A DNA stretch of 30,872 nucleotides from a virus. This document shows positions 21,183 through 30,615 of this stretch, piece by piece. The DNA is taken from positions 1 through 30,872 of the IMG/VR virus record IMGVR_UViG_3300034106_000877. One strand, given 5' to 3'. Below the pieces are notes generated by a model. It was not told where the DNA came from and made no database searches. It saw nothing but the letters and a program-made list of their open reading frames with translations. Numbering within the stretch: position 1 is the stretch's first letter; each line of letters starts with the position of its first letter. The position numbers were made by a program, and so were the translations under genes.

Positions 21183-23026
21183 GAGAGACTGGTGTTGGGT
21201 TATACGAGCCGCTCTTCTTTATCGGAGTTGTAGAAAACAACGTTGATGAGAGACTTGAAAAGAGAGTACAGGTCCGTGCCTTCGGAGTGCATGGAACTGT
21301 GGATCAGGTACCAACCGAGAGTCTGCCGTGGGCTACTCTTATATACGGTAGCTACGATCCAAACTCCCCTCTACCTCCTATAAACTCATTTGTATTCGGC
21401 TTCTTTGTTGATGGCCGTGATGCACAGCAACCTATGATCCTTGGTCTTATACCTACACAGTTAACCGAAGTGATTAATCCTTCGGTCACCGGGTGGGGCG
21501 CAGTTCCTGGTCGTGACTCAAGTATAATCGCAAAAGGATCTACTCCTGACGATTACGGCCAGCCGTCAAACTCGAGACTCGAAAGAGGAGAGAACCTAGA
21601 TCAGACATATGTTCTTCTGCAAGAATTGAACCGTGTAAAGGACGTGCCTACCGCAAAGATGAACAGCGATGATCCGTCGCCTGCATTCGAAGAACCAGCT
21701 CCAGCATACAACGCACAGTATCCATACAATAGAGTTATTGAAACGGCAAGCCACTCGATAGAACTTGATGACACTCCAGGTGCAGAGAGAATTACGATAT
21801 TCCATAGATCAGGTTCATACGTATCTATTGACTCGAACGGCACATCGGTTCATAAGTCAATCTCTGATAAGTACGAGGTCAACGATACACATCAACACGT
21901 ATATGTTGGTGGTAAGAGTCAAGTGACTATCATGGGAGATAGCCGAGTTCTCGTAAAAGGAAATAAGGTAGAAGAAGTTGAAGGCGACTTTATGCAGATC
22001 GTTCACGGTAACCATCTGTTATCTGTTGCCGGTCAGATGAACTTAAACGGAAGCGAAGAAGTTCAGATGCGAGCCGCCAAGCTTCGTTTTGAAGCTAACG
22101 TTGAGAACATCAATTTAAAATCGAGCAGAGCAATCAACATTGAGAGCGGAAAGTCAATCAGTGTCAAGTCTGGTGAGGCTATAGCTATACAATCAACAGA
22201 CCGACTTGATATTAAGTCTGGAACAAATCTATTCTTAAATGCAGAAGACATAGGACATCTTCGAGCTCAGACTGTTAGAATAGGCGGACAGTCTCGGGTT
22301 GACATTAATGCTTCTAATGTTTATATAGACGACAACGTTAGTATGGCTAACGGATCTGCAGTAAGCCCGTCAGTAGCAACAACTGCGGTAGCTGCAGAGG
22401 GTACAGAGCTTCCAGAACCTGCATCAAAGAGTGCAAGCACGACTCAATATAGAAACAGTTCATCGCTTGGATCCGCTGGATACGCATCCCAGGATGAAGG
22501 TGGTGGAGGTTCTTCTTCTAGCGCTAGCGGTGCAGATCCTGCGGTAGAGTATACCGGATCGGCAAACGCAAGTATGGATCTTCTTACGCTTGTAAAATCT
22601 TTCGAAGGATTTAGTGAGTACCCGTACGAGGATTACGGACAATGGTCGATTGGTTACGGCAGTGGTGTTGGTCCTTCAAGTCAACCGCCTAAGATACCCG
22701 GACCTATATCCGAGCAAGAGGCGACACGCCTTCTAAGCGAGAACCTGCAGAAGTTTATTGTTAACGTTGAGACGATAAATCAGAAGGGTAACTATAATTG
22801 GACGCAAGAGTCGAAAGACGCTCTTACTTGCTTTGCTTATAACATTGGCAGTATAAATGAACTTACGGCCAATGGTACAAGAGATAATGCCACGATCGCG
22901 GCCAAGATGTTAGAGTATTCAAAAGCTGGCGGCGTTACTTTGAGCGCTCTTGTTCAGAGAAGAACTATTGAAAGACAAAAGTTTTTAAACGGTCTCGCTG
23001 GTACTAGCAGCGGTACACTTGTTTAA
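21179..23026 (+). CDS. gp5: Baseplate hub spike gp5 with C-terminal lysozyme domain
   Basis: A 615-residue spike protein. I start at ATG 21179 (GGAG nine bases upstream, ATGA overlap) rather than TTG 21164. Domain order: N-terminal OB-fold (about 8-100, FFIGVVENNVDERLEKRVQVRAFG; ESLPWATLI; FVDGRDAQQPMILG), a disordered Pro/Glu stretch (about 155-180), the triple-stranded beta-helix (about 185-390, with VYVGG, GDFMQIVHGN and INIESGKSISVKSG-type repeats), a Ser/Gly linker (about 435-451), then a GH24 lysozyme (about 466-605). Catalytic residues are E476 in KSFEGF and D485 in YPYEDYG, with S490 at the usual Thr of T-I-G-Y-G. T4 gp5 has its lysozyme between the OB-fold and the helix, so the order is rearranged here. 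The T4L His31 position is Ser. Confidence 0.93.
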   Translation: MRETGVGLYEPLFFIGVVENNVDERLEKRVQVRAFGVHGTVDQVPTESLPWATLIYGSYDPNSPLPPINSFVFGFFVDGRDAQQPMILGLIPTQLTEVINPSVTGWGAVPGRDSSIIAKGSTPDDYGQPSNSRLERGENLDQTYVLLQELNRVKDVPTAKMNSDDPSPAFEEPAPAYNAQYPYNRVIETASHSIELDDTPGAERITIFHRSGSYVSIDSNGTSVHKSISDKYEVNDTHQHVYVGGKSQVTIMGDSRVLVKGNKVEEVEGDFMQIVHGNHLLSVAGQMNLNGSEEVQMRAAKLRFEANVENINLKSSRAINIESGKSISVKSGEAIAIQSTDRLDIKSGTNLFLNAEDIGHLRAQTVRIGGQSRVDINASNVYIDDNVSMANGSAVSPSVATTAVAAEGTELPEPASKSASTTQYRNSSSLGSAGYASQDEGGGGSSSSASGADPAVEYTGSANASMDLLTLVKSFEGFSEYPYEDYGQWSIGYGSGVGPSSQPPKIPGPISEQEATRLLSENLQKFIVNVETINQKGNYNWTQESKDALTCFAYNIGSINELTANGTRDNATIAAKMLEYSKAGGVTLSALVQRRTIERQKFLNGLAGTSSGTLV

Positions 23027-23044
23027 GTATTCGGAGGATAACCT

Positions 23045-24559
23045 ATGACCACGAGTGGTCTGTGCAGTAGAAGAAATTGCGTAACTAGAGTTGGTGATTC
23101 TGGCGAGATCATAGAGCTTGAGATTCCTCAGGCTCTTGATATCGGAGAGTTTAGTGCCGCATCACTCAACGACTTATACCAGAGCGGTGTTGTCTCTTCT
23201 CCTGGAGATAACGATCCTATCACCGTGATTACAAGACAGTATGGAACGGATCCTTTCTATTCTTCCGTTGCGGCGGTTAACCAATACTTTACGAGACCCG
23301 ACGTTAGAAACCTCATTAATCCGGATAGACACCCCCTGTTAGATGAGAGAGTAAACACCGGTGTTGTCTTCACTCCTGTAGAGATAGCAGATTTTATACG
23401 TGAGTATGGCTATACCCCGATTACTCTATCTGTATCTAGCTCCATCGTATCTATCAAGTTAATTAATGAATTCGAAGCGTTCTACACAAAGAACTTTACT
23501 CAGAGTACTATCGGCAGTTTCTGCGCTCTCGTTCCTAGCATATTTGGTGCTATAGGAGCATTCTTTACGGCCCTTGACGGAATTGCAGATTTAGTCAATA
23601 AGCTAAAGAACTTCGCACTTAACTTTTCTCTAGCAGGTCTGTTGAATCAGCTTAAAGATAATATAACAAAAGTATTGGATAAAGTAATTGATAAAGTGAA
23701 GAACATTATCGAAAACTTTTCAATCGCAGATGTTATTTCTGAAGTAAAGACATTTATAGTAGAAAAGATAGGTGGTCAGTTTCAAAAGATAAAAGAAGCT
23801 GCGATGAAGTTCTTTGATCCTGAAAACTTAAAGAACTTTAAGAATAAGATACAAGCAATCATAGACTATGCGGTCGGCGTGTTTAAAAACCCGACTCTTG
23901 AAGATATCCAGTTTCTTCTATATAGATTCTGCCAATTCGTTTCACAAGTAGAGAACGGCATCAATGCAATTAAAAACCCCCTCGACACCTTTGTGAATTC
24001 ATATAAAGATACGATAAGCATTCTAACATCAAACTCAGCCGCAAATAGCGCGCGATCCGTCACTGCTGGTGGAATTCGTTACGATCTTCCTGCTCGTGGT
24101 ACTGGAATAAATACAAGTAGAGAAATTTATACAGCAGCTGGAGATATTCCGCCAATGGGCCCGGAAGATTTTCAAGCAGTAACTCCTTGGAACGAAGGCA
24201 AGGGTGACTCTAGAGTAACGTTTAACGGTAGGTGGGTTGCTGCTTTAGGCAGAGATGGTTGGGAGAAAGTTGACATTGGAGTAAGAGCAATGTTAATGAA
24301 GGTTCAGAAAGACTTTGGCCGACCTCTGTTTGTAAATAGTGGATACAGATCGCCTGAATATAATGCAAAATTAGACGGGGCCGCTAAGAACTCGTATCAT
24401 ATGCAAGGAAAGGCTTTAGATATATCTTGGTCTGGTCTAAACAATGAAACTAAAGAAGAGTTTATAAGATTGGCGAGAACGCGTGGATTCAGAGGAATAG
24501 GAAGATACAACAGCTTCATTCATATAGACGTAGGACCAGAAAGATCGTGGTCCGGCTAG
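23045..24559 (+). CDS. Virion protein with C-terminal M15 peptidase (D,D-carboxypeptidase-like) domain
   Basis: A 504-residue protein. GGAGG lies before ATG 23045. Residues 1-130 form a domain I cannot name (ITVITRQYGTDPFYSSVAAV; FTPVEIADFIREYGYTP). Residues about 158-320 are a hydrophobic then long amphipathic helical region (SFCALVPSIFGAIGAFFTAL; repeated LKDNITKVLDKVIDKVKNI patterns) that looks coiled-coil or membrane-active. Residues about 395-500 are a Peptidase M15-type domain: VNSGYRSPEYN (430-440), zinc ligands H452 and D459 in SYHMQGKALDIS, and H493-x-D495 in FIHIDVG. It probably cleaves peptidoglycan cross-links during entry, working with the lysozyme of gp5 next door. No signal peptide is seen, which fits a virion component rather than a secreted enzyme. 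Confidence 0.88.
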   Translation: MTTSGLCSRRNCVTRVGDSGEIIELEIPQALDIGEFSAASLNDLYQSGVVSSPGDNDPITVITRQYGTDPFYSSVAAVNQYFTRPDVRNLINPDRHPLLDERVNTGVVFTPVEIADFIREYGYTPITLSVSSSIVSIKLINEFEAFYTKNFTQSTIGSFCALVPSIFGAIGAFFTALDGIADLVNKLKNFALNFSLAGLLNQLKDNITKVLDKVIDKVKNIIENFSIADVISEVKTFIVEKIGGQFQKIKEAAMKFFDPENLKNFKNKIQAIIDYAVGVFKNPTLEDIQFLLYRFCQFVSQVENGINAIKNPLDTFVNSYKDTISILTSNSAANSARSVTAGGIRYDLPARGTGINTSREIYTAAGDIPPMGPEDFQAVTPWNEGKGDSRVTFNGRWVAALGRDGWEKVDIGVRAMLMKVQKDFGRPLFVNSGYRSPEYNAKLDGAAKNSYHMQGKALDISWSGLNNETKEEFIRLARTRGFRGIGRYNSFIHIDVGPERSWSG

Positions 24560-24574
24560 TAAGAACACAATCCT

Positions 24575-24588
24575 TGCCTAGGGAGGCA
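24575..24588 (+). promoter_or_regulatory. Hairpin enclosing the gp25 Shine-Dalgarno
   Basis: TGCCT/AGGCA (24575-24579 / 24584-24588) closes on an AGGG loop. The strong AGGGAGG Shine-Dalgarno (24580-24586) lies in the loop and right arm, nine bases before the GTG start. The structure is short and its effect is unproven. Confidence 0.4.
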
Positions 24589-24594
24589 TAATAA

Positions 24595-25011
24595 GTGGTA
24601 GTACAGATCGTAACACCAGTTCGTAAGAGAGTTAGTCTGTTCTCAGACTTTCACAAGGATCTCACGCAGAATCCTATTACCGAAGACTTGGCAGTGAAGA
24701 GAGACGAAGAAGCTGTAAAGGAAGCCATTAAGAACCTCATTCTTACGGATCGTGGCGAGAGACTAATGCAACCACTCGTCGGCGGAAACATTCGCGCCAT
24801 GCTTTTCGAGAATAACACGCCATCGACCATAAAGATCATTCAAGAATCAATCAAAGAAACGATTAACTTTTACGAACCGAGAGCAACACTCTTGGATGTT
24901 ATAGTTCAATCTTCATTAGATGAATCTACTGTAGAAGTCGCGATCTATTTCTACATAAATAACATTGAACAGCCGATCACCTTAACGGTGTTCCTAGAGA
25001 GGACAAGATAA
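24595..25011 (+). CDS. gp25: Baseplate wedge protein gp25 (GPW/gp25 family)
   Basis: A 138-residue protein (T4 gp25: 132) of the lysozyme-like GPW_gp25 family that nucleates the sheath at the wedge. Typical signs are the DFHKDLTQNPITEDLAVKRD opening, the EAIKNLILTDRGERLMQPLVGGNIR core (L-T-x-x-G-E-R), and the FYEPRATLLDVIV strand. It starts at GTG 24595, preceded by AGGGAGG; no ATG is available nearby. The gp6 ATG follows its stop immediately. Confidence 0.95.
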   Translation: MVVQIVTPVRKRVSLFSDFHKDLTQNPITEDLAVKRDEEAVKEAIKNLILTDRGERLMQPLVGGNIRAMLFENNTPSTIKIIQESIKETINFYEPRATLLDVIVQSSLDESTVEVAIYFYINNIEQPITLTVFLERTR

Positions 25012-26796
25012 ATGGCTACGAAACCAATTAACGAACTAGATTTCGCAGCATTAAAAGATCAGTTCATTACATTCCTTAAGGGCCAGACTCAGTTTAAGGA
25101 TTACAATTTTGCTGGTTCAAATATGAACGTTCTTTTGGATGTTCTATCATACAACACGTATATGAATAACTTTTATACGAACATGGCAATTGGCGAGATG
25201 TTTCTTGACTCTGCGGTTCTTAAGAACTCGGTCGTATCGCACGCAAAGGAATTAAACTATCTTCCAAGATCTAGAACTTCTGCGAAGGCTATAGTTAACC
25301 TGTCCATCTCTGCACCGACAGAGACTTCACAGACGATTACTATACCTCGTTTCACCGAATTCACATCTACTTACCAAGGATCTACTTTTACATTCATAAC
25401 GAATGAAGTGTATGCTGCGCGTAGAACATCAGGAAGCACGTTCGTTGCGGCCAACGTAGAAATATTTGAAGGAGAGATACTTACGAACTTTGAGAAAGAC
25501 GGCTTCTTCCTGGATGACCAGAATTTCTTGAGATGTAATCTTACGAACGATAACATAGACACTAGTACAATCGAAGTGTATGTAGATGAAGTCGCTACTG
25601 AAAATCAAAATCAATTCCTATACACGCCAGATATCTTCGGTGTCACACCAACGAGTAAGGTGTTTTATTTAGATCCATACTTTGATGATAGATACTCGAT
25701 CTACTTCGGAAGAAACATCTACGGTGAGCAACCAGGCGTAGACATTGATGTTAAGGTACAGTATAGAATTTGTAGCGGTTCAGAACCAAACGGCGCAGCT
25801 CGCTTTGGTACTAGTTTTATTCCAAACGCAACGGTCACGACAGTAGAAGCTGCGAGTGGTGGAGCTGAGCGTGAGACGATTGATAGCATAAAGTACTTTG
25901 CTCCAAAGTCACTGCAGATCCAAGAAAGAGCTATAACCGCAAGAGACTACGAAGTTCTTCTTCGTCAAAGATTTCCAGACATTCAGTCAGTGTCAGTCTA
26001 TGGTGGAGACGAGTTGGATCCTCCGCAGTATGGAAGAGTCGCGATATCGGTAAATCTACAGGGAGAAAGAATTCTTTCAAACACGAATAAGAATTCCTAT
26101 GTTGCTTTTCTTTCAGACAAGAGTCCTCTTTCTATAGAACCGATATTCGTTGATCCAGAATTCCTATACATAGAAGCTATCGTGGACATATCATTTTCTC
26201 GTAAGCTTACGACCAAGTCAACAGCTCAGCTCGAAACTCTTATAAGATCGGCCATACTTAACTTTAATCAAACGAACCTAGATGATTTCGGTGAAATTCT
26301 TAGATCATCGAGACTATCTTCAATCATAGATGACTTGGACGATGGAATTCTGAGTAACTCGCTCTGCGTGAACCCTATTATTGAATATAAGCCGGTTCTA
26401 AACCTTGCGCTCAATCCTAAGTTTAAGTTTGAAAGTCAACTCGTAAAACCTTATCCTTACAAATCAGTAAATGGTTTCGCTGACTTTAAACCAGCCATCG
26501 TAAGTACACCATTTACTTATCGCGGAATTCTATCAAAGATACAGGATGATGGCGCTGGAAATATGCAAATTATCAGTGCTGGCGCAGTTAATACTGAAAT
26601 ACTTAAACCAAATGCTGGCACCGTGGATTACACAACAGGCGAAGTAAGGCTCATAAACTTTATAGTAGAGTCTTTCACAGGAAATGGTATTAAGATCTAT
26701 GCGGCAACAACATCTGTTGATATAACAGCGCCAAAAAGCAGAATTCTTACAGTTCGCGACGAAGATGTATTAGTCAACTTCATAGAGACAAACTGA
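25012..26796 (+). CDS. gp6: Baseplate wedge protein gp6
   Basis: A 594-residue protein (T4 gp6: 660) forming the inner ring of the baseplate. The opening LDFAALKDQFITFLKGQTQFKDY and NFAGSNMNVLLDVLSYNTYMN is characteristic of gp6/J-type wedge proteins. The centre has TARDYEVLLRQRFPDIQSVSVYGGDE, the conserved J-protein strand-helix unit. The C-terminal third (VKPYPYKSVNGFADFKPAI onward) is beta-rich. It is coupled to gp25 without a gap and to the gp7-like gene by a one-base TGATG overlap. No internal disruption is seen. Confidence 0.93.
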   Translation: MATKPINELDFAALKDQFITFLKGQTQFKDYNFAGSNMNVLLDVLSYNTYMNNFYTNMAIGEMFLDSAVLKNSVVSHAKELNYLPRSRTSAKAIVNLSISAPTETSQTITIPRFTEFTSTYQGSTFTFITNEVYAARRTSGSTFVAANVEIFEGEILTNFEKDGFFLDDQNFLRCNLTNDNIDTSTIEVYVDEVATENQNQFLYTPDIFGVTPTSKVFYLDPYFDDRYSIYFGRNIYGEQPGVDIDVKVQYRICSGSEPNGAARFGTSFIPNATVTTVEAASGGAERETIDSIKYFAPKSLQIQERAITARDYEVLLRQRFPDIQSVSVYGGDELDPPQYGRVAISVNLQGERILSNTNKNSYVAFLSDKSPLSIEPIFVDPEFLYIEAIVDISFSRKLTTKSTAQLETLIRSAILNFNQTNLDDFGEILRSSRLSSIIDDLDDGILSNSLCVNPIIEYKPVLNLALNPKFKFESQLVKPYPYKSVNGFADFKPAIVSTPFTYRGILSKIQDDGAGNMQIISAGAVNTEILKPNAGTVDYTTGEVRLINFIVESFTGNGIKIYAATTSVDITAPKSRILTVRDEDVLVNFIETN

Positions 26797-28928
26797 TGCC
26801 AGTAGAAAAGCTAATATCGTTTCATATAGAACGACAGTTCCCGGCCATCTATCGTGAAGATGGTCAAGAACTTATTCAATTGGTAAAAGAATACTATAAG
26901 TTTTTAGAAACAAACACCGAACAGAGTTTATATAACGGAAGAAGACTCTTTGAGTATAAAGATATAGATACTACTCTTGAAAGTATGCTGATATTCTTTA
27001 AGAAAAAGTATCTCGCAGATCTTCCGTTCGATGGTGACACCGTAAGAATTGTTGTAAAGAACATATTAGGTCTGTATCGTAGAAAAGGAACTCAAGGCGG
27101 GCTCGAGCTCTTCTTCAATATTTTTTATAACGAAAGCATCAAAGTATACTACCCAGCCAAAGATATGTTTAGACCTTCCGATTCTGAGTGGAAGAAAGGC
27201 ACCTATCTTCAGATGATGCCTAACAATGGGCTATTCACTTCAACAAAAACAACTCAGACATATACATATAAAGACCTAATCGGTAAACAAATCATTGGTG
27301 CATCTTCAAGAGTAAAGGCTACAGTTGATAAGATAAACTTCGTCATCGTCGGTAATACTATTACTCCAATACTTTTCATTAATGATGAGACTGGAAGTTT
27401 TATTGGTAAAGAAAACATAATAAGTGAATTCAGTGGTATACCTATAAGCTTTGGTGTTATCAATGGATCTCTAACATCAATAGCAGTGGATGATAATTTT
27501 GGTGGATCGATAGGAAACGAAATAGGTGACATAGTAACATTTAGAACCGACAATGGGTTTGGCGCAAAAGGGCTCGTCACCGCAGTTACTGAGAATTTTT
27601 CGGGTTTCGTTAGATACGATATTGAGGACGGGGGCTGGGGTTACTCTGTAGATACAACAAAGCTTCTTGTTTCTAACCAAACGATATTCCTTGATAACGA
27701 GGGCGGAAAGTTTCAACTGCTAGAAGCTTTAGAAGATGATTCTGGAAATAGAGGCATCGTGATCGGGCAGAGTAATACTGCAATTGGTTTAAAGATGGAT
27801 GTTGGAGATGAATTTACGAACACGTCTATCATTACGACAATGGATAGAGACATAAATGTTAATATTACAACACTATCGCCATTGACTCCAATACGAATTT
27901 TGGAGAAGAATGATAGCTCACCAGGTCCTCTCTATCCAGAAACGTTAGATACTGACGACGTTATTCTCGCAGAGATTGATAACGAGGAGAGCGTGTCTCT
28001 TATCTTTGATCTAATTGGTGATTACGCAAACGTTGCTCTTAATGCTGCAAACTACAACGACCCGCCGGCAGAACAGCCTATGAGTGGTTTTCCTGACACC
28101 GATCCAATTACAATCAGTACACCTCTTAACGAGGCGTTCGATTTAACGCCTATCGATATAGGAAGAATTGTTAGGTTTGATAATATAAACCCAGGTACTG
28201 ATTATGAAAACGATGTATTTGCTATAGCATATGATACACGAATATCACTTTTCAAAAAGAGAAATCAGCTAGTTACTCTTTCTAATATGCCAGCAACGAT
28301 AAGTGTTGGAAGTTTGGTAACACAGGAAAGTACGAATGGAAAAGTAGTCTCTATAAATAATAATACTCTTACGATTACGCCATACACTTACGCCGGATTT
28401 AATAATACATCAGGTCTTATATTCAAAGGTGTTAACTATGGCATTGTTGGTGTGTCGACAGACTTTAATTCGCCAATTGCCGGATTTAATGCTACTATAA
28501 ATGCAGTAACATCTTTCGGAGTAGGAAAGATAACCAACGTATCTGTAATCGATTCTGGTTACGGTTATACTCATAATACGATTGCCGATATCATAGACGC
28601 GGATGGAGAATTGGCATCAAAAGGAACGATCTCAGCTTTAGGCCCAGGATCTACAGAAGGATATTGGGCTTCATTGGACTCGCATATAAACGGATATGTT
28701 TTAGACGGTGCGAGTCTAACATACTATGACTCCGGTAAGAGAGTTCAGGATAGTAATTACTATCAAGAATTTTCATATGAGATTCTTTCTACAGTAAATC
28801 TTCCGGAATACGAAGAGTCTTTAAGAGAAATCGTGCACGTTGCTGGAACAAAAGTCTTTGGTAGATTTAACCTAGAAGACGTTATGTCAACACCGATATC
28901 TTCTAGAATTATTATTGACGCGGAATAA
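26796..28928 (+). CDS. gp7: Baseplate wedge initiator gp7-like
   Basis: A 710-residue protein (T4 gp7: 1032). The N-terminal 110 residues (LVKEYYKFLETNTEQSLYNG, LFEYKDIDTTLESML, YLADLPFDGDTVR, LGLYRRKGTQGGLELFFNIFYNE) match, in order, a block that lies in the C-terminal half of T4 gp7 (recalled FYSTKGIEASYKFLFKVLYNE), so the long N-terminal propeller-like half of T4 gp7 is absent here. The rest is beta-rich with GYGY-type turns (GGWGYSVD, VIDSGYGYTHNT) and ends in a helix-rich segment (EILSTVNLPEYEESLREIVH). It is expected to bind gp8 and gp10 in wedge assembly. Its place between gp6 and gp8 supports the name. Confidence 0.8.
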   Translation: MPVEKLISFHIERQFPAIYREDGQELIQLVKEYYKFLETNTEQSLYNGRRLFEYKDIDTTLESMLIFFKKKYLADLPFDGDTVRIVVKNILGLYRRKGTQGGLELFFNIFYNESIKVYYPAKDMFRPSDSEWKKGTYLQMMPNNGLFTSTKTTQTYTYKDLIGKQIIGASSRVKATVDKINFVIVGNTITPILFINDETGSFIGKENIISEFSGIPISFGVINGSLTSIAVDDNFGGSIGNEIGDIVTFRTDNGFGAKGLVTAVTENFSGFVRYDIEDGGWGYSVDTTKLLVSNQTIFLDNEGGKFQLLEALEDDSGNRGIVIGQSNTAIGLKMDVGDEFTNTSIITTMDRDINVNITTLSPLTPIRILEKNDSSPGPLYPETLDTDDVILAEIDNEESVSLIFDLIGDYANVALNAANYNDPPAEQPMSGFPDTDPITISTPLNEAFDLTPIDIGRIVRFDNINPGTDYENDVFAIAYDTRISLFKKRNQLVTLSNMPATISVGSLVTQESTNGKVVSINNNTLTITPYTYAGFNNTSGLIFKGVNYGIVGVSTDFNSPIAGFNATINAVTSFGVGKITNVSVIDSGYGYTHNTIADIIDADGELASKGTISALGPGSTEGYWASLDSHINGYVLDGASLTYYDSGKRVQDSNYYQEFSYEILSTVNLPEYEESLREIVHVAGTKVFGRFNLEDVMSTPISSRIIIDAE

Positions 28929-28952
28929 ATAGAGCAAAATAGGTTTAGGAAA

Positions 28953-30605
28953 ATGTCTGTCATCACAAGTAAATATAGATCTGATACTGCACGACGCTTC
29001 GTTGATGATGTAACATTCAACGATTACTATATGTTTGTGTCAAGCACAGCAAACACAACCGTGATTAATTCAGAAAAATCAAAAACGGAATTTCTTGAAA
29101 AAACTATCTTTGGAAAGAAGATAGGTGCACAAGAAGTTTTCTATATGATTAAGAATTATCCTTGGGAAATAGATGCAGTATACGACCAGTACGACGATAA
29201 TTTAGATATGTCAAACAAGAAGTTCTACACAGTTGTCTATCCAGTGAATAACGAGGTTGGTGACTATAGAGTCTATAAGTGTCTATTCAATAACGGCGGA
29301 GCAAAATCTTTAACACCGCCTAATTACAGTGTATCTCAACAGGATCAGATTTATGCTTTGGCAGATGGGTATGTTTGGAAGTATCTGTTTAATATTAGTG
29401 AGTTAGAATTTGATGATTACAATACTCGCGGATACATACCTATTATGTCGACTGAGAGTGGTAACACGGCAGTTCAAACAAGTTCTATAAGTCAGATTGT
29501 CATAACAAATTCAACAAATAGAGGATATGAAAAGTCTGAAGGATTTGTTTTTCAAACAGCAACTGGAACTGGCGAGATAGTTATAACGGCAAGTAGTGGA
29601 ACTCTTAATGCGATTGAAAACTATTACTCAGGATATACATTCTACGTAACAAGCGTATTTGGTAATGACTCGAGGTCTTACGTAGTAGATACTTATACTT
29701 ACGATCCTGCTTCAAAAAGAGCAGTCATTACGTTAACCGAAGCACCGGATTATACCGTTCTTACTGACTCCGCTTCTTACAAACTATTACCTCGCATTGA
29801 AATAAAGGGCGATGGAACTGGAGCAGTTGGGCTAGCCGATGTGTCGGCAAATGGTTCTATAATAGGTGTCACAATGCTGTCCAAAGGTTCTGGTTATAAG
29901 AATGCAACCGCGTTTGTTCCAGACCCGTTTTCTTTCGACCCAAATTCGCTAAACTCTCTTAATGAAAGAGCTATACTAAGACCAATTCTTTCTTCGGCTG
30001 GTGATCATGCTTCGAACTTAATCGATGAACTTATGTGCAGGCACATTCTTGCGTACACGACTCTTACGGAGACAGACAACTTTACAGTTCCAGCTACAAA
30101 CGACTTCACGAGCATTGGTATTGTTAAGAACCCTGAGTTTAAAAATGCAGGAAACAATGACATATTTGATAACCGTATAGAACTAGCTCTTGACAGTCAC
30201 TCTCTTTCTGTAAATGAAATAGTTACACAGATAGAAACGGATGTTAATAGTTCATTCTATAACGAGGTAATATTTAGCGGTAAAGTTCATCAAGTTTCAA
30301 ATAACTTTGTGTATATATGTGAGTACATGGGGCCGTATCCAAATTCCTCTTCATTTGCAAACACTGATTTTAGCGACATCTCGCTTAACATAAATCTGCC
30401 GATAAGATCTGCAGACAATCAAATACTTAATATAAATACAGATAACGATCCAGAGTATCCACTAGAATATGACATAGATTACCCAGGGTTTTCAATATCA
30501 CCATATGTTCAGAGAACTGGAGAAGTTTACTATATGAATAGCTTCTTTCCAATTACGAGAACTGAAGAGTCAAGGGAACGATTTAAGATACTTCTTGAAT
30601 TTTAA
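28953..30605 (+). CDS. gp8: Baseplate wedge protein gp8
   Basis: A 550-residue protein, larger than T4 gp8 (334). The first 150 residues carry the family pattern: ITSKYRSDTARRFVDDV, YMIKNYPWEIDAVYDQYDDN, a YRVYKCLFNNGGA strand, SLTPPNYS, and the diagnostic DGYVWKYLFNISE (T4: DGYVWEYLFEIP). The last residues, REERFKILLEF-like, parallel the T4 end INILFTF. Between about 170 and 300 an inserted beta-rich section has GSGYKNATAFV and GDGTGAVGLADVSANGSI, found also in other virion proteins of marine T4-like phages. The gap before it contains AATAAATA (28924-28931), one base off the late octamer. Confidence 0.88.
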   Translation: MSVITSKYRSDTARRFVDDVTFNDYYMFVSSTANTTVINSEKSKTEFLEKTIFGKKIGAQEVFYMIKNYPWEIDAVYDQYDDNLDMSNKKFYTVVYPVNNEVGDYRVYKCLFNNGGAKSLTPPNYSVSQQDQIYALADGYVWKYLFNISELEFDDYNTRGYIPIMSTESGNTAVQTSSISQIVITNSTNRGYEKSEGFVFQTATGTGEIVITASSGTLNAIENYYSGYTFYVTSVFGNDSRSYVVDTYTYDPASKRAVITLTEAPDYTVLTDSASYKLLPRIEIKGDGTGAVGLADVSANGSIIGVTMLSKGSGYKNATAFVPDPFSFDPNSLNSLNERAILRPILSSAGDHASNLIDELMCRHILAYTTLTETDNFTVPATNDFTSIGIVKNPEFKNAGNNDIFDNRIELALDSHSLSVNEIVTQIETDVNSSFYNEVIFSGKVHQVSNNFVYICEYMGPYPNSSSFANTDFSDISLNINLPIRSADNQILNINTDNDPEYPLEYDIDYPGFSISPYVQRTGEVYYMNSFFPITRTEESRERFKILLEF

Positions 30606-30615
30606 GGAAAAATAA

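Noticed and set aside
28924-28931. AATAAATA as a late promoter for gp8
   Set aside because: It has one mismatch at the first T of the octamer, and gp8 can be read from the upstream operon. Kept only as a note in the gp8 entry.
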